This document shows positions 47,617 through 58,898 of a stretch of DNA of 64,000 nucleotides, piece after piece (the first letter of the stretch is position 1; each line of letters starts with the position of its first letter). The stretch is from Nemophila menziesii (lineage: Eukaryota; Streptophyta; Magnoliopsida; Boraginales; Hydrophyllaceae): the NCBI GenBank assembly GCA_029959085.1, contig JARWIR010000061.1, positions 1,984,001 to 2,048,000 on the forward strand. Direction: 5' to 3'. The position numbers and the translations under genes were made by a program. The notes beneath the pieces were generated by a model. That model worked only from the letters and a program-made list of their open reading frames with translations, was not told where the DNA came from and did not search any database.

Positions 47617-49182
47617 TGGTGGTCCTTTGTGTGTTCTAAAAATAAATGCAAATAATAATCGAACCACAACCGCAAGTGTACGGTTGTCCCAAGTAGTAAT
47701 TCTGATAATCAGATTCGTTCCAAGGACGGATGGTTGATCACAATGTTTATGCAAATAGTGATTGATGCACTTATGAAAATAAAAGACAATAAATTGTTTG
47801 TTTTGGTTTTGTTTATTAATTCTACTAAATGAAAGACAAATTATAAATGCAAGTAAAAGCTAAGACGCAAGTAAAATGTATGAAAACGCAATATGAGATG
47901 TAGTACTTGAGAACGCAAGGATCTTCCTAATTTTACTTTCTAACTTATGTTGTTTAAGGGTTAAATCAGTCAATTACAATGGTCGGGATTCTAATATCCT
48001 TATACCCCCGTCAGGGTGGACTATAAGGCGATCCTAAAGTGTCACTAGTCCCGTCAGGGTAAATATGATCCACCGTTGGATGATTAAGATTTATTACCAC
48101 TTTGGCCCTAGGATTAACTAAGTTCGTCAGAATCAATAGTTTTTATCCTAGATTGAACAATTATTTCTGTACCTAAACCCCCCGTCAGGATGATCCATAC
48201 GCCACATATATGGAATAGCTTAGATACTAACACCTAATTTTAGTTCGCGACTCTAAAATCAGTAAACATTCACAAATTGTCGAAAAGAGTAAAAGCCCTA
48301 ATTTAATTTAATTCAATAAAAACCCAAATTCAACATTCGTTATAATAATAAAATCAAGATTCACCCATTGTTTTGTTCTCAAGCACTAATGGAAATTTAG
48401 CTCATATTAAAATTAAAAACAAAATAAAAAGAAATGGAATTCATATTCGTTACAAAATTAAAATAAAAGAAAAACCTAATTTTCGGAATAAGAATGACTA
48501 CGAACGGAGCTATAGACCCACTCCAGCTCTTGTAGCTTCTCCTTTCTTCCTGCTGTAGCTTCTCTGGTGTTTTTTTAATCTTGTGGAAAGTGAATTGTCT
48601 GAAAAATAGAAGTCCAGACCTCCTTTTATAATAAGAAAAACGGATTAGGGCTTGGACCAGAAATTAAAAGCCTAATTAAATGTCCAAGCCCACTCTTTAA
48701 GCCCAAAATCCCGTAACTGATGACAGGCCTCCACTAAAACTGCTTTTCCCGATGCGTTACAACTCCGATTGACCTCATTCCAGTTGCTAAAGTTCCGTAC
48801 TTTGATAAGGAATGATTTCTCTTCAAAGGTCAGCGGCTCAATCAGCTCTTAAGTACCTCGAAAACAGCAATCAAGGGCCTGGAAAATGGATTTTCAGCTT
48901 TAAAATAGAATCTTCGGGATTTCTCTTCAAGTCTTGACTCTATCTTTTGATCTTTGACTTTATCTTCGGATTCCTTTCCTAGCTAACATCTAAAAACCTG
49001 TAAACTTTACACTAAAAATACCAATATTACGCGCAAAAGTTTAATAATTCAAAAATGCTAGAAATAAAAAGGGAGATCCGAATTATTGCATATTTCATTC
49101 AAAAGTCTATCGAATTAATTAAATAAACACCAAAAATGATGTCTCCTAAGGGTCTAAAATAAGAACAATTAGGGAGACATCA
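47617..49182 (-). repeat. 3' LTR of element A
   Basis: 1,566 bp, TGGTGGTCC...GGAGACATCA on the plus strand. TATA-like box at 48624-48630 (minus TATAAAA). It appears identical to 58899-60464. Confidence 0.94.
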
Positions 49183-49218
49183 AGACCCCCAACTCAAACC
49201 TTTGTCGTCCCGACAAAG
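49183..49218 (-). promoter_or_regulatory. Polypurine tract and hairpin of element A
   Basis: Minus-strand stem CTTTGTCG/CGACAAAG with loop GGA (49218-49200), then ttgagttgggggt (49197-49185), two bases from the LTR start. This is the plus-strand primer site by position. Confidence 0.78.
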
Positions 49219-49791
49219 CAAAACAAAATAAAACGAGGGGTAGAAGCAAACGTATAAACACATAGAAGCTAGCAAATAAACCCTAAAGCAATTCCTAAGA
49301 TAAATCTCATATAGCAAACTTTAAAAATTAACATCTACATACACTAATCATGCAACATCAAACATAAATAATCTCAATCATAAAATTAAAGTCGCAATGC
49401 TTGAAGGTTACACTTGTACTCATCTCTGTATGATGGCTATAGGGTGGTCATTAATCCTAAATCGCTTTGAACGTTCCACCTAGTCTATTCCCTATCAACA
49501 GAATCATAAATTCACTATGCACTTAGGAATCACGAGGTCTTTACGGTTATAATATTGGCTTAAGGACGGGTATGGATGTATATTTGGTAAATTTGAAGTG
49601 AGCTTTTGGCTCTCTCCTCACTTACCATCAACAGTGTCCTCGAGCTTGAGTTAACGCTCAAAAAGATGTTCTCACTCACCCATATACGCAACAATTTAGC
49701 GTCCCATGTCTACCCACTATTAACAAGATGATTTTCAGACAATTCCACTTTGCCGGATGTTTTATTCATTCATATTTTTCTTTTTCTCTTC

Positions 49792-49824
<33 letters not shown>

Positions 49825-50676
49825 TGTACAGAAGCAAACCGGGTTCCCGGTTTTGATGGATCCGGGTTCCCGGATCCTACTGTATGATTTTTCAAAAATT
49901 TTCATTTTTTCTTTCTTTTTCATTTTTCTTCATTCCCGGCAAAGGGTTACAAGTATATATCATCTGCAATTGTGTTACAATACAAAACACATCGATCCCT
50001 ACCCATTTAATTCCCCATATGTGGTCCCACCACCCCAAACTCAAGCTCGAGACATGTCTCAGGATTGTGATTCAAGTGCGGGTCATATGGTCATGCCTAA
50101 TAATCTAAGGGATAATGGCTTATATCGTGGCTACAAAGAAAAGGCTACAGGCTCAAAGTGGGCTAAGACGGATAATAATTAATACAAGGGATAGAAGGCT
50201 AAAAAGGCACAAATGGCTAATAAAGAACTGCCCCTATCATTTTCCTAAGTACATAGCTTGTCTTTAGTTCATATCTAGGTGGGTTCTCTACTAATTAGGA
50301 TTTCACGTTCTACACACCAAACATATTCCTTGAGTACAAGCTTACTTCATTTGCATTGTTAATTAATTTTTCCTATCAATTACCTATGTTCGCATGCAAT
50401 TGTAAGTGCGTTTTATATCAATCCCTAAAGTCCACTATTTACTATCATAGATTTATCAAAAGTATGCTTAAAGGGATATTTAAAAATTTCTATAGTCAAA
50501 CGCAACTCCGAAAATCCTTTTATTGAAAGCAAATAAAGCAAATAACACATAAAAATTGGGATGAGGCAACGAACCCCACCCCAAACTCAAAAATGAGTCG
50601 TGTCCCCACGACTCGAAAAGACTCAATAAAGCATTTAAACTAATATACACTAAGAGGAAAGTTTAGAAAACGTATC
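49219..50676 (-). other. Noncoding 3' tail of element A
   Basis: No ORF supported. It holds a run of 27 T on the plus strand (49799-49825) and two palindromes: ccgggttcccgg near 49839-49850, and an extended one at 49858-49877 with arms GGATCCGGG/CCCGGATCC. Polypurine-like copy 4 (50032-50044) lies beside the palindrome GAGACATGTCTC (50049-50060). Copy 3 (50578-50590) lies beside the perfect hairpin GAGTCGTG-GGGA-CACGACTC equivalent at 50595-50614. Confidence 0.72.
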
Positions 50677-51993
50677 TTAACCAGCGCGAGGCTGGTTATC
50701 GGTGTTGCGTTCTGGACCTTTATCTCGCGTAACAGCATCATAAATCGCGTTTTGAAGTGTATTTACGCCTAGGATTAAATTTCGAAGCAGGTCCAATTCT
50801 TTTGTAACGTTTCCCAAGGTAGCAATCATCCTCTCCTGATTCTCTTCCAACACCTGAATCTTCGATTCCAACTCAGGTACAGTTTTCGCTTTCTTTGATT
50901 GAGGAGTTCTTGGACTTCTTGTAGCTCGTGTTGCCTCTTCATGGATGTTCTTGATTGTGCTCAAAGCTATACTCACACCAACTGAAACAGTATCAATATC
51001 TGCGTCCTTACGCGGAATCTTCGCGTCTAGACACAACTGAGTAATAGTACAAGGAAACTTCAGATTTTGTTGTTTCATTGGTGATTTCGCGAACTCCATG
51101 ATTGTATCATAAATGATCTTAGAAACATCAAATGGTTTCTCCTCCAAAATACACTTAATAACAAATATGTGCTCTTTCTTCAACTCGGAAGTGTGTTTAA
51201 TACCAAAGAAAGTGGGTATTATGAAACGAGACCAAACCTTCGCACGAGGTGTCAAACTACTGCTGTAAAACTGTCCAGGATACCTTTCACCTTCAGGAAT
51301 TGGGCTAGTCCCATTAATAAGCACGGTCCCCCAAAGGGATTCAAAATCAAAAGAAGGGTCATTAAGAGTTTCTTGGAAGGGGCATGTTCCAGAAAAGTTG
51401 GGTAGTTTCAATGATTTCCTAATACGTTCAATAGAGAAAGGAACTACCTTTTTGCGGATATCAATGGCATCATGTGAGGTAGCTAAACCTTCGTAAAATT
51501 CTCGCACAAAAGTAGGAATAAACTCAAGCTTCCTTTCTTGTAACTCTTTCCAACCAAACTTAGCACATGTCACAGCATATTCCTTGTAATCACTACTCAT
51601 AATACCCTTAGGAAAATTCGTCTCCTCACCAAATTTCAAAAATTCAATTCTTTCACGAACCTGAGTATTCCAACAAGTGTAAACCCTCTTAGGTTTGTGG
51701 GCCCACATCTTCATACGCGGGGGTTTTTGAATAGTTGCTTCCGGAATCTCTTGTTCAGTTTCCTTCTCAATGTTCTTCGCAATTTCCTCTTCTTGTTCCA
51801 TCGCACTTTCTATCTCATCAATCAATCTCCGCTTTAGACCTGTGATTTCTTTTCTGTTAAAATCAAGCTTAACTTCGTTAATTTTTCGTTTAGGACGCGA
51901 ATCAGGAATCTCAAGAGCTTGATCTTGTGAACCACCAATGGTGGTCTTTCTTCTAGGAGCAGTTCTTCGGAAATCACCGGTTCTGTTAGTCAT
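50677..51993 (-). CDS. ORF2 of element A (plant transposon protein-like)
   Basis: 438 codons, ATG at 51993, stop at 50677. It opens MTNRTGDFRRTAPRRKT, basic like the shorter ORF2s of B and C. A charged helix follows (about residues 45-90). The middle region (about 110-340) has FVREFYEGLATSHDAI, VVPFSIERIRKSLKLPNF and later LCLDAKIP. This resembles the 'putative plant transposon protein' domain (PF20167) found in Athila-type ORFs after pol; a profile search is needed. The C-terminus (about 375-420) has a coiled-coil pattern (LESKIQVLEENQERMIATL). It takes the place of an env-like ORF, but I see no signal peptide or membrane segment. Function unknown. Confidence 0.8.
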   Translation of the reverse strand: MTNRTGDFRRTAPRRKTTIGGSQDQALEIPDSRPKRKINEVKLDFNRKEITGLKRRLIDEIESAMEQEEEIAKNIEKETEQEIPEATIQKPPRMKMWAHKPKRVYTCWNTQVRERIEFLKFGEETNFPKGIMSSDYKEYAVTCAKFGWKELQERKLEFIPTFVREFYEGLATSHDAIDIRKKVVPFSIERIRKSLKLPNFSGTCPFQETLNDPSFDFESLWGTVLINGTSPIPEGERYPGQFYSSSLTPRAKVWSRFIIPTFFGIKHTSELKKEHIFVIKCILEEKPFDVSKIIYDTIMEFAKSPMKQQNLKFPCTITQLCLDAKIPRKDADIDTVSVGVSIALSTIKNIHEEATRATRSPRTPQSKKAKTVPELESKIQVLEENQERMIATLGNVTKELDLLRNLILGVNTLQNAIYDAVTRDKGPERNTDNQPRAG

Positions 51994-52001
51994 CTCTTTT
52001 C

Positions 52002-52014
52002 ACCCCAAACTCAA
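52002..52014 (-). repeat. Polypurine-like copy 2 of element A
   Basis: Minus-strand ttgagtttggggt, eight bases upstream of the ORF2 ATG, the same place as in B and C. Confidence 0.65.
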
Positions 52015-52260
52015 AACTTCAAATAATGAAAAACTTAGGGAAAAGTTTAGAATTTTGATGTTTTGAGGTTTAAGAATTTAAGAACTAGGTGAAATATGAG
52101 ATGGGTCTTGGTTAATTTGTATGGGAGAAGAAAGAATTGGGTTTAATTTAAGGAATTGGTTGAAGAAGAATCTTGGGAAAAACTAAGGATTTGATGTTAT
52201 TTTGGAGAGGAGGTGAGTTGATCTTATGTTTTTGTGGTGAAAGAGGGTAGGATTTGATGA

Positions 52261-52266
52261 TATATA
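52261..52266 (-). promoter_or_regulatory. Internal TATA-like box of element A
   Basis: Minus-strand ctatatatc, about 268 bp upstream of the ORF2 ATG. The leader is A/C/T-rich (atcaactcacctcctctcc...) with few G. It lacks the cttgaagcttg box of B and F. Confidence 0.5.
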
Positions 52267-52382
52267 GTGTTTTGGTAGATGATTTTCGTAGGTGGGGAGG
52301 CTATTGGTGCGTTTTAGGTAAAAACTTGCAAAAGAGGCTAAGAAAACTAGGTTAAAATACCCAAAACCGCCTCTCACAGCTT

Positions 52383-52457
52383 TCAAACCGGGTTCCCGGA
52401 TTTGGAAAACCGGGTCCCCGGTTCCGCGTCGCTGTGACGGCGCGGAAAAAAAATTGT

Positions 52458-52507
<50 letters not shown>

Positions 52508-52853
52508 AAAACGCACCAAAACGCTGGACCCCAAGACGCTGGGTCAGGGATTTTGCTCGCCGAAACCGGGTACCCGGTTCTGTGGAATGCGGGTTCCCGG
52601 ATTTTCTCGATGGCGCGAATGAAAACGCGCCAAAACGCAGCACCCTGAAACGCTGGACCAGAAAATTTCACCAACAGCAGCTCCGAAACCGGGTACCCGG
52701 TTCTGCCAAATGCGGGTACCCGGATTTGTGTCGATGGCGCGAATGAAAACGCACGAAAACGCAAGCCACCAAGACGCTGGGTCAGGGAATTTCAGAAATT
52801 ACAGCACCAAAACCGGGTACCCGGTTCTGTGGAATGCGGGTTCCCGGTTTCTC
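52383..52853 (-). repeat. Palindrome array of element A
   Basis: CCGGGTACCCGG or a close variant occurs near 52386, 52409, 52564, 52591, 52687, 52714, 52813 and 52840, usually in pairs about 27 bp apart. Recognisable units of 113-124 bp begin gaaaacgc.c.aaaacgc at about 52507, 52620 and 52747. The full core is a perfect 12-bp palindrome. It lies between pol and ORF2, like the arrays of B, C and F. Confidence 0.85.
52462..52506. repeat. (T)45 homopolymer
   Basis: An uninterrupted run of about 45 T inside the palindrome array. Length is likely to vary between copies or reads. Confidence 0.9.
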
Positions 52854-52894
52854 CTGGACATCCAACCTCTTTTTCTTCTGTTTTCGCCAAATCG

Positions 52895-52907
52895 ACCCCA
52901 AACTCAA
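52895..52907 (-). repeat. Polypurine-like copy 1 of element A
   Basis: Minus-strand ttgagtttggggt, between pol and the palindrome array. Confidence 0.65.
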
Positions 52908-53050
52908 GTCCTTTTTACCCCTGAAATCATCAAAAACAACTACCCTTCCTCATTTCTTAATAAAAACAATAAAATTACGAAAATCAAACTAATCTAAATT
53001 GCAAAAATAGAAAAACTCAGCTAATATACAAGTAATTGGCTTTTGTTTAA

Positions 53051-53067
53051 CGTCGTTAAGCTCGACG
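53051..53067 (-). promoter_or_regulatory. Post-pol hairpin of element A
   Basis: Minus-strand stem CGTCG/CGACG with loop agcttaa, shortly after the pol stop. It is preceded by gaggtaac, which also fits a 5' splice-site consensus, and followed by ttaaacaaaag. Confidence 0.6.
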
Positions 53068-53082
53068 GGTTACCTCACGCTT

Positions 53083-56000
53083 CTAAGGATTCTCGAGGAG
53101 ATACATGACCTCCCCGGGATGTGGATCTTCCGAGCGATTGGTATCTTCACCTCCATGGTATATCTTTAATCTGTGACCGTTAACCATAAAGGTACGGTTC
53201 TCTAGCGGGTGTTCTATTTCTATCGCCCCATGAGGTGTAACTTTGGTCACTATGTATGGACCTGACCACTTAGATCTTAACTTACCCGGAAAATTGCTGA
53301 ACTTTGAATTATACTTTAATACTTTTTGCCCTACTTCAAAGTTCTTTGGACGAATCCGATTGTCATGCCATTTCTTTGTGTTTTCTTTGTAAAGTTTGGC
53401 ATTTTCATAAGCATGCAACCGGAATTCGTCAAGTTCATTAAGCTTCATCATACGATTCTTTCCGGCTAAGATAGGATCTAAGTTCAACTGCGCAATTGCC
53501 CAATAGGCACCCATTTCAAGCTCTAAAGGTAAGTGACAAGCCTTACCATACACCATACGATAAGGAGATGCACCTACTGGAGTCTTAAACGCAGTACGAT
53601 AGGCCCACAACGCATCATCTAACTTCATTGACCAATCTTTTCTTGTAGGACCAACGGTTTTCTCTAGGATTGACTTGACTTCACGGTTCGAAACCTCAGC
53701 TTGACCATTGGATTGTGGATGGTATGCAGTAGATACACGGTGTCTGACTCCATATTTCTCTAGAATAGTCTTCAGATATCTATTAACGAAATGAGATCCT
53801 CCATCGCTAATAATCACTCTAGGTGTGCCATGTCTAGTGAAAATATGTGACTTCAAGAACTTAATCACCACTCGTGAATCATTAGTAGGTAAAGCCACCG
53901 CTTCTACCCACTTAGACACATAATCAACAGCCAATAAGATATAGAGGTTACCATTTGAAGGAACGAAAGGACCCATAAAGTCTATGCCCCACACATCGAA
54001 TATCTCAACCTCTAACACATTATTACGCGGCATCTCATCCCTCTTAGATATGTTTCCGGTAAACTGGCATCTCGTACATTTCTTAACATATTCATGACAA
54101 TCTTTTATAAGAGAAGGCCAGTAAAAACCTGATTGAAATACCTTTGCAGCAGTTCTGTCTCCTTTGAAATGTCCTCCATATAATGAATCATGGCATCCAG
54201 CTATAATGGCTTGAGTCTCTTCCCTTGCTACACATCTTCGTATCATTTGGTCAGCACAAACTTTGTAGAGGTAGGGATCCTCCCAAAAGAACTGTCTAGC
54301 CCGATGAGCTAACCTCTTTCTTTCTTGATAAGTAGAACCTTCAGGAAAAACACCACTCACCACTAAATTTGCAATATCTGCATACCACGGAGCCTCATAA
54401 TCTCGGACAACGAATAAACTCTCATCAGGAAACTCTTCTCTAACTGCTTCAGTACCACTATTCATCTCTGAACCCTCTAAACGCGATAGATGATCTGCAA
54501 CCTGATTCTCACAACCCTTTCTATCTTTGATCTCTAAGTCGAACTCTTGAAGCAATAACACCCATCTGATTAACCTTGGTTTCGCATCTTTCTTCTCCAT
54601 AAGAAATCTGATCGCGGAATGATCTGTATAAACAATAACTTTCGCCCCAAGAAGATAAGAGCGAAATTTATCAAACGAATAAACAACTGCTAGCAACTCT
54701 TTTTCTGTAACTGTGTAATTAATCTGAGCACCACTAAAAGTTTTACTAGCATAGTAAATTGAATGAAAAACTTTCTCTTTTCTCTGTCCCAATACAGCTC
54801 CCATACACAAATCACTCGCATCACACATAACTTCAAACGGTAAATTCCAATCTGGAGGTAACACTATAGGAGCAGAAATAAGCTTTTCTTTGATTGCTTT
54901 GAAGGCCGCTAAACAAGCTTCATCAAAAAGGAATTTGCAATCCTTTTCGAGTAAGTTGCATAGTGGTTTAGAAATCTTAGAAAAATCTTTAATAAAACGC
55001 CTATAGAAACCAGCATGGCCAAGAAAACTCCTTACCCCTTTAACAGAAACAGGAGGGGGAAGAGTTTTAATTACCTCGATCTTCGCTCTATCAACCTCTA
55101 AACCAACACTCGAAACTTTGTGACCCAGAACAATACCTTCGCGTACCATGAAGTGACACTTCTCCCAGTTGAGCACCAAATCTGTTTCCTTGCATCTCAC
55201 TAACACTTTCTCCAAGTTATCTAAACATATATCAAAATCATCACCAAACACGGAGAAATCATCCATGAACACTTCAAGGAAATTATCTATCATATCCCAG
55301 AAGATGGCCATCATGCATCTTTGAAAAGTGGCGGGAGCGTTACACAACCCAAATGGCATTCTGCGATATGCAAAAGTACCAAATGGGCATGTAAAGGTAG
55401 TTTTATGTTGATCTTCTGGAGCCACGTAAATCTGATTGTACCCAGAGTAGCCATCCAAGAAGCAATAGTACTCTCTTCCGGCTAGTTTATCTAACATTTG
55501 ATCGATGAAGGGTAAAGGGAAATGATCTTTTCTGGTGGCCTTGTTCAGCTTTCTGTAATCCATGCAAACTCTCCATCCAACTACCGTTCTTGAAGGAATC
55601 GCCTCATTTTTATCATTAAGAATTGTTGTTATTCCTCCCTTCTTCGGTACACACTGAACTGGACTCACCCATTCACTACTCGAAATGGGATAAATAATCC
55701 CCGCATCTAAAAGCTTAATCACCTCCTTCTTCACCACATCCTTCATGGCTGGCATTAATCTTCTCTGACCTTCAACTGAGCGTGCATTAACATCTTCTAG
55801 TATGATTTTGTGTTGACAATAGGATGGACTAATGCCTTTGATATCAGCAATTGTCCAACCTATTGCTTCTTTGTTGGCTCTTAACACACGCAACAGTTTA
55901 TCTTCTTGAGGACCTGTTAAATTAGCTGAAACAATAACAGGTAGAGTTTCATTAGTACCCAGATAAGCATACCTCAAGTGTGCTGGCAATGGTTTTTCTT

Positions 56001-58764
56001 CCAACTCCGGAGGAGATTCAATTGAAGGTTTCTTTTTAGGAATAATCTCCCCCGGTTCTCTCACAGGTTCATAGGCAAGACGCCTATATTTTGGATTTTC
56101 AGAATTTAGAGCTGCCACTGTTTCTGTAAGCTCCTCCATCATCTCAGGTGAATCTAATGTCAAAGCAGCCTGCAAGATATCATCAAAATTTAAACAATTA
56201 AATACCTCTTGCGATGCTTGCTCTACTACATCCATTCTGAAGCAATCTTCCTGAGAATCTGGGAATTTCATGGCTCGAAATACATTGAATTTCACTTCCT
56301 CATCTTGTATCCTCATCGTTAATTCGCCATTCTCTACATCGATCAATGTCCTCCCTGTAGCTAGGAAGGGTCTACCCAAAATAATGGGGACATTTCTATC
56401 TGCATTGTATTCAAGAATTACGAAATCAACAGGAAATATAAGTGTACCTGCCTTAACAAGGACATCCTCAATACGGCCTTCAGGATGAGCAAGAGACCTG
56501 TCCGCCATTTGCAAGACCATAGAGGTGGGTCTTGCATTTCCAATTTTAAGCTTATCAAAGACTGACTTGGGCATCAAGTTGATGCTTGCCCCCAAATCGC
56601 ATAGTGCCTTTCCCTTCCATTCTTCTCCAATCGATATGGGAATCGTGAAACTCCCCGGATCAACTAACTTCGGAGGTAATTTGCTCTGGCAAATCGCACT
56701 ACACTCTTCCGGAAGGCCAATCATCTCATTATCACAGTAGGGCCTTTTATTAGTGAGGGCCCTCTTCAAAAACTTCGTATACTTAGGAATATCTCGAATT
56801 GCCTCAAGTAACGGAATATTAATACTCAAACCCCTCACTCTATTGAAGAATTTCTGAAAATCACCCATATCACCCTTTTTCTGAACTCGCGATGGAAACG
56901 GTGGTGGAGGGCGATTGCTTACAATTTCATCTCTCTTTTTCGAAGCCTCTCTTGGCCTCACTATTTCTTCAACTTCATCTTCCTTCTCATTTTCTTTCTC
57001 ATTTTCTTTCTCACCCACTTCCTTTTCTTTTCTTGGAACTTCTTTCTCTTTCATAACGGGAAAAGGAGGTGGAAGGAGGTTCTTACCACTTCTTAATGTA
57101 ACAGCCTTGCAATCTTCACGTTGTGTTGGATTTTCCGTATCGCTTGGAAGTTGTCCTTGTGGACGTTGATTGAGCTGTTTACTGATTTGACTCAGCTGAT
57201 TCTGGAACATCTTCATATTTGCTTCAGCTGCATTTTGTCTTTCTATTGCAGCGTTCTGACGTTCTATTGCTGCGTTCTGACGTTCCATCGCTTGTGCTTG
57301 TAGAGCAATCAAATTTTCAACAGTTTTCTGAAGGGTGAGTACCCCTTCTTGTGGATGTGCAGGTAAAGCTTTCTGGTTTAGCGTTTCATCGTAAGTATTC
57401 TGAGGAGCTTGTCTTGGTACATAAGTATTCTGATTCTGTCCTCCTTGATAATTGTTTTGTGGTCTAGGATTATAGTTATTACCTTGGGGACGCGGCTGAT
57501 ACGCATATGTAGGATTGGCTGCCCCATTAGGATTCGAATATTGAAACCCAGGATGGTTTCTGTTAGGTTGATATCCATTACCACTTGAATTAAAATTACC
57601 TCTGTTGGACATAAAATTCACTGATTCTTGATTATTCGGACAACTTTCCTCATCATGATCATCTACCTTACAAATTGAGCACATATAAACTTCTTGTGCA
57701 GCATGCACAGCTACCTTCTTACCCGAAAATCCTTCTGTCACAGCTAGAGTAAGCTGCTTCAATTGTTGCTCTATGGTATTCTGGATCTTATTCTCAAACG
57801 TAGCAAATTTCTCTTCTATGTCAACATTATTTACTCCCTTGACTGGTGTTCTTACTGAGCTCCACCCAACTTCATTCTTGACTGTTCTCTCTAAAATGAT
57901 CTTGGCATGAGCGGGTTGAACTTGAAGAAAACCTGCTCCACATAGCGTATCCAACTTCTCTCTCGAAATTCCATCAAGGCCTCTATAAAAGATCTTTAAC
58001 TGTTGTTGTTCTGAAAAGCCATGATTAGGAACTTTCCGCAAACACATCTGAAATCTTGTCCAACTCCTACCCACAGTTTCCTCATACTCTTGACGGAATT
58101 GTGTCAATTCTAGTTCAGCATCTAACCTCATGTTACTTGGGTAATACCTGTCAAAGAAAGCGATTTCTAATTGGTCCCAATTAGTAATCCTCGTAGGATC
58201 TTGCGTGTCGTGCCATTCACTTGCTCCATCAATGACAAAGAATTTGAAAGCAGCAAAATACATCTGTTCTCTTGAAACCCCTTGTGTGATATAAGAATCA
58301 CATATCTGCTTAAATTTTTGTACCGCTCTAAGAGGATCTTCCGATGGTCTTCCGCGAAAATTTCCAAAGTTTTGGAACTGAGCTAGCATACCCGGATCTG
58401 GACGGAATCTCGGAACATTAATATCTGGAGCACCTACTCCTATAGCTGGAGCGCGGAATGGAACTTCTGGAGGGCCATTAGTGAACCACGGATCATGATT
58501 CATCACTATCTGGACTGGAGGGTTAGGATTTAGTGGTTGAACTTGAGGAATAACGCCTGGAGCTAAAGGTTGGCCATTTGCATCTAACTGGCCTTGTCCA
58601 TTCTGTTGACCTTGAATAATGATATTCTCCATTCTGTTACTTAATTCTTCTACTTCTAAAGCTTCTCGTTCTCTTCTTCTTCTGTTCGCAAGTCTGATCA
58701 ACGATTCTGGATTACTAAGGATCGGAGGTGTTGGCTCTAGATCCTTGAATAGCCTTCTTCGCAT
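53083..58764 (-). CDS. Gag-Pol polyprotein of element A, intact
   Basis: 1,893 codons in one frame with no stop or shift between gag and pol. Approximate residues: Gag capsid 90-300; zinc knuckle CX2CX4HX4C 362-375; glutamine-rich spacer with three ERQNAA repeats 493-514; aspartic protease CDLGAS 722-727; RT about 1000-1200 with VCMDYRKLN and the catalytic FMDDFSVFG near 1166; RNase H 1310-1440 ([20 protein letters not shown]); integrase HHCC finger (H1525...CTRC 1563-1566); D1595, D1654, E1690 as D,D35E; C-terminal [13 protein letters not shown] near 1834. It copies the element RNA to DNA in cytoplasmic particles and inserts it in nuclear DNA. The ATG is kept because element H shares it. Confidence 0.96.
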   Translation of the reverse strand: MRRRLFKDLEPTPPILSNPESLIRLANRRRREREALEVEELSNRMENIIIQGQQNGQGQLDANGQPLAPGVIPQVQPLNPNPPVQIVMNHDPWFTNGPPEVPFRAPAIGVGAPDINVPRFRPDPGMLAQFQNFGNFRGRPSEDPLRAVQKFKQICDSYITQGVSREQMYFAAFKFFVIDGASEWHDTQDPTRITNWDQLEIAFFDRYYPSNMRLDAELELTQFRQEYEETVGRSWTRFQMCLRKVPNHGFSEQQQLKIFYRGLDGISREKLDTLCGAGFLQVQPAHAKIILERTVKNEVGWSSVRTPVKGVNNVDIEEKFATFENKIQNTIEQQLKQLTLAVTEGFSGKKVAVHAAQEVYMCSICKVDDHDEESCPNNQESVNFMSNRGNFNSSGNGYQPNRNHPGFQYSNPNGAANPTYAYQPRPQGNNYNPRPQNNYQGGQNQNTYVPRQAPQNTYDETLNQKALPAHPQEGVLTLQKTVENLIALQAQAMERQNAAIERQNAAIERQNAAEANMKMFQNQLSQISKQLNQRPQGQLPSDTENPTQREDCKAVTLRSGKNLLPPPFPVMKEKEVPRKEKEVGEKENEKENEKEDEVEEIVRPREASKKRDEIVSNRPPPPFPSRVQKKGDMGDFQKFFNRVRGLSINIPLLEAIRDIPKYTKFLKRALTNKRPYCDNEMIGLPEECSAICQSKLPPKLVDPGSFTIPISIGEEWKGKALCDLGASINLMPKSVFDKLKIGNARPTSMVLQMADRSLAHPEGRIEDVLVKAGTLIFPVDFVILEYNADRNVPIILGRPFLATGRTLIDVENGELTMRIQDEEVKFNVFRAMKFPDSQEDCFRMDVVEQASQEVFNCLNFDDILQAALTLDSPEMMEELTETVAALNSENPKYRRLAYEPVREPGEIIPKKKPSIESPPELEEKPLPAHLRYAYLGTNETLPVIVSANLTGPQEDKLLRVLRANKEAIGWTIADIKGISPSYCQHKIILEDVNARSVEGQRRLMPAMKDVVKKEVIKLLDAGIIYPISSSEWVSPVQCVPKKGGITTILNDKNEAIPSRTVVGWRVCMDYRKLNKATRKDHFPLPFIDQMLDKLAGREYYCFLDGYSGYNQIYVAPEDQHKTTFTCPFGTFAYRRMPFGLCNAPATFQRCMMAIFWDMIDNFLEVFMDDFSVFGDDFDICLDNLEKVLVRCKETDLVLNWEKCHFMVREGIVLGHKVSSVGLEVDRAKIEVIKTLPPPVSVKGVRSFLGHAGFYRRFIKDFSKISKPLCNLLEKDCKFLFDEACLAAFKAIKEKLISAPIVLPPDWNLPFEVMCDASDLCMGAVLGQRKEKVFHSIYYASKTFSGAQINYTVTEKELLAVVYSFDKFRSYLLGAKVIVYTDHSAIRFLMEKKDAKPRLIRWVLLLQEFDLEIKDRKGCENQVADHLSRLEGSEMNSGTEAVREEFPDESLFVVRDYEAPWYADIANLVVSGVFPEGSTYQERKRLAHRARQFFWEDPYLYKVCADQMIRRCVAREETQAIIAGCHDSLYGGHFKGDRTAAKVFQSGFYWPSLIKDCHEYVKKCTRCQFTGNISKRDEMPRNNVLEVEIFDVWGIDFMGPFVPSNGNLYILLAVDYVSKWVEAVALPTNDSRVVIKFLKSHIFTRHGTPRVIISDGGSHFVNRYLKTILEKYGVRHRVSTAYHPQSNGQAEVSNREVKSILEKTVGPTRKDWSMKLDDALWAYRTAFKTPVGASPYRMVYGKACHLPLELEMGAYWAIAQLNLDPILAGKNRMMKLNELDEFRLHAYENAKLYKENTKKWHDNRIRPKNFEVGQKVLKYNSKFSNFPGKLRSKWSGPYIVTKVTPHGAIEIEHPLENRTFMVNGHRLKIYHGGEDTNRSEDPHPGEVMYLLENP

Positions 58765-58874
58765 ACACCAAACCTAAAAACCTGAAAAAGCTAACAAACA
58801 AGAAGCGTAAAACTGATAAAATAAAATAAATGCACTTATCACTAAAGGATAAACACCGTGGTCACACGCTACCG

Positions 58875-58892
58875 TCCCCGGCAGCGGCGCCA
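58875..58892 (-). promoter_or_regulatory. Primer binding site of element A
   Basis: Minus-strand TGGCGCCGCTGCCGGGGA, six bases inside the 5' LTR. 17 of 18 positions fit the plant tRNA-Asp 3' end as known for Athila elements. Confidence 0.87.
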
Positions 58893-58898
58893 AAAACT

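Noticed and set aside
48373..48558. 61-codon frame present identically at 48373 and 59655
   Set aside because: It lies in the two LTR copies, so the repeat is explained. It is on the antisense strand of the LTR with no motif.
49757..50182. Open plus-strand frame with a phenylalanine run (141 codons)
   Set aside because: It is produced by a T run in the noncoding tail of element A and has no domain. The same holds for the frames over the 45-T run at 52454-52746.
50677..51993. Envelope gene in the usual env-like position of element A
   Set aside because: No signal peptide, transmembrane segment or fusion-like region is visible. The sequence instead resembles a plant transposon protein domain.
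52183..52764. 193-codon minus-strand frame upstream of ORF2 in element A
   Set aside because: It runs through the palindrome array and the poly-A stretch. The lysine run and repeats explain the openness, and no homologue exists in B, C or F.
52383..52853. Evenly spaced palindromic repeats that look CRISPR-like
   Set aside because: Units are 113-124 bp with diverged spacers that are themselves repeated. There are no cas genes, and the setting is a plant retrotransposon.
56270..57303. Several plus-strand frames inside element A gag-pol, with matching ones at 979-1857
   Set aside because: They are shadows of the conserved minus-strand gag-pol. They recur in H only because the coding strand recurs.
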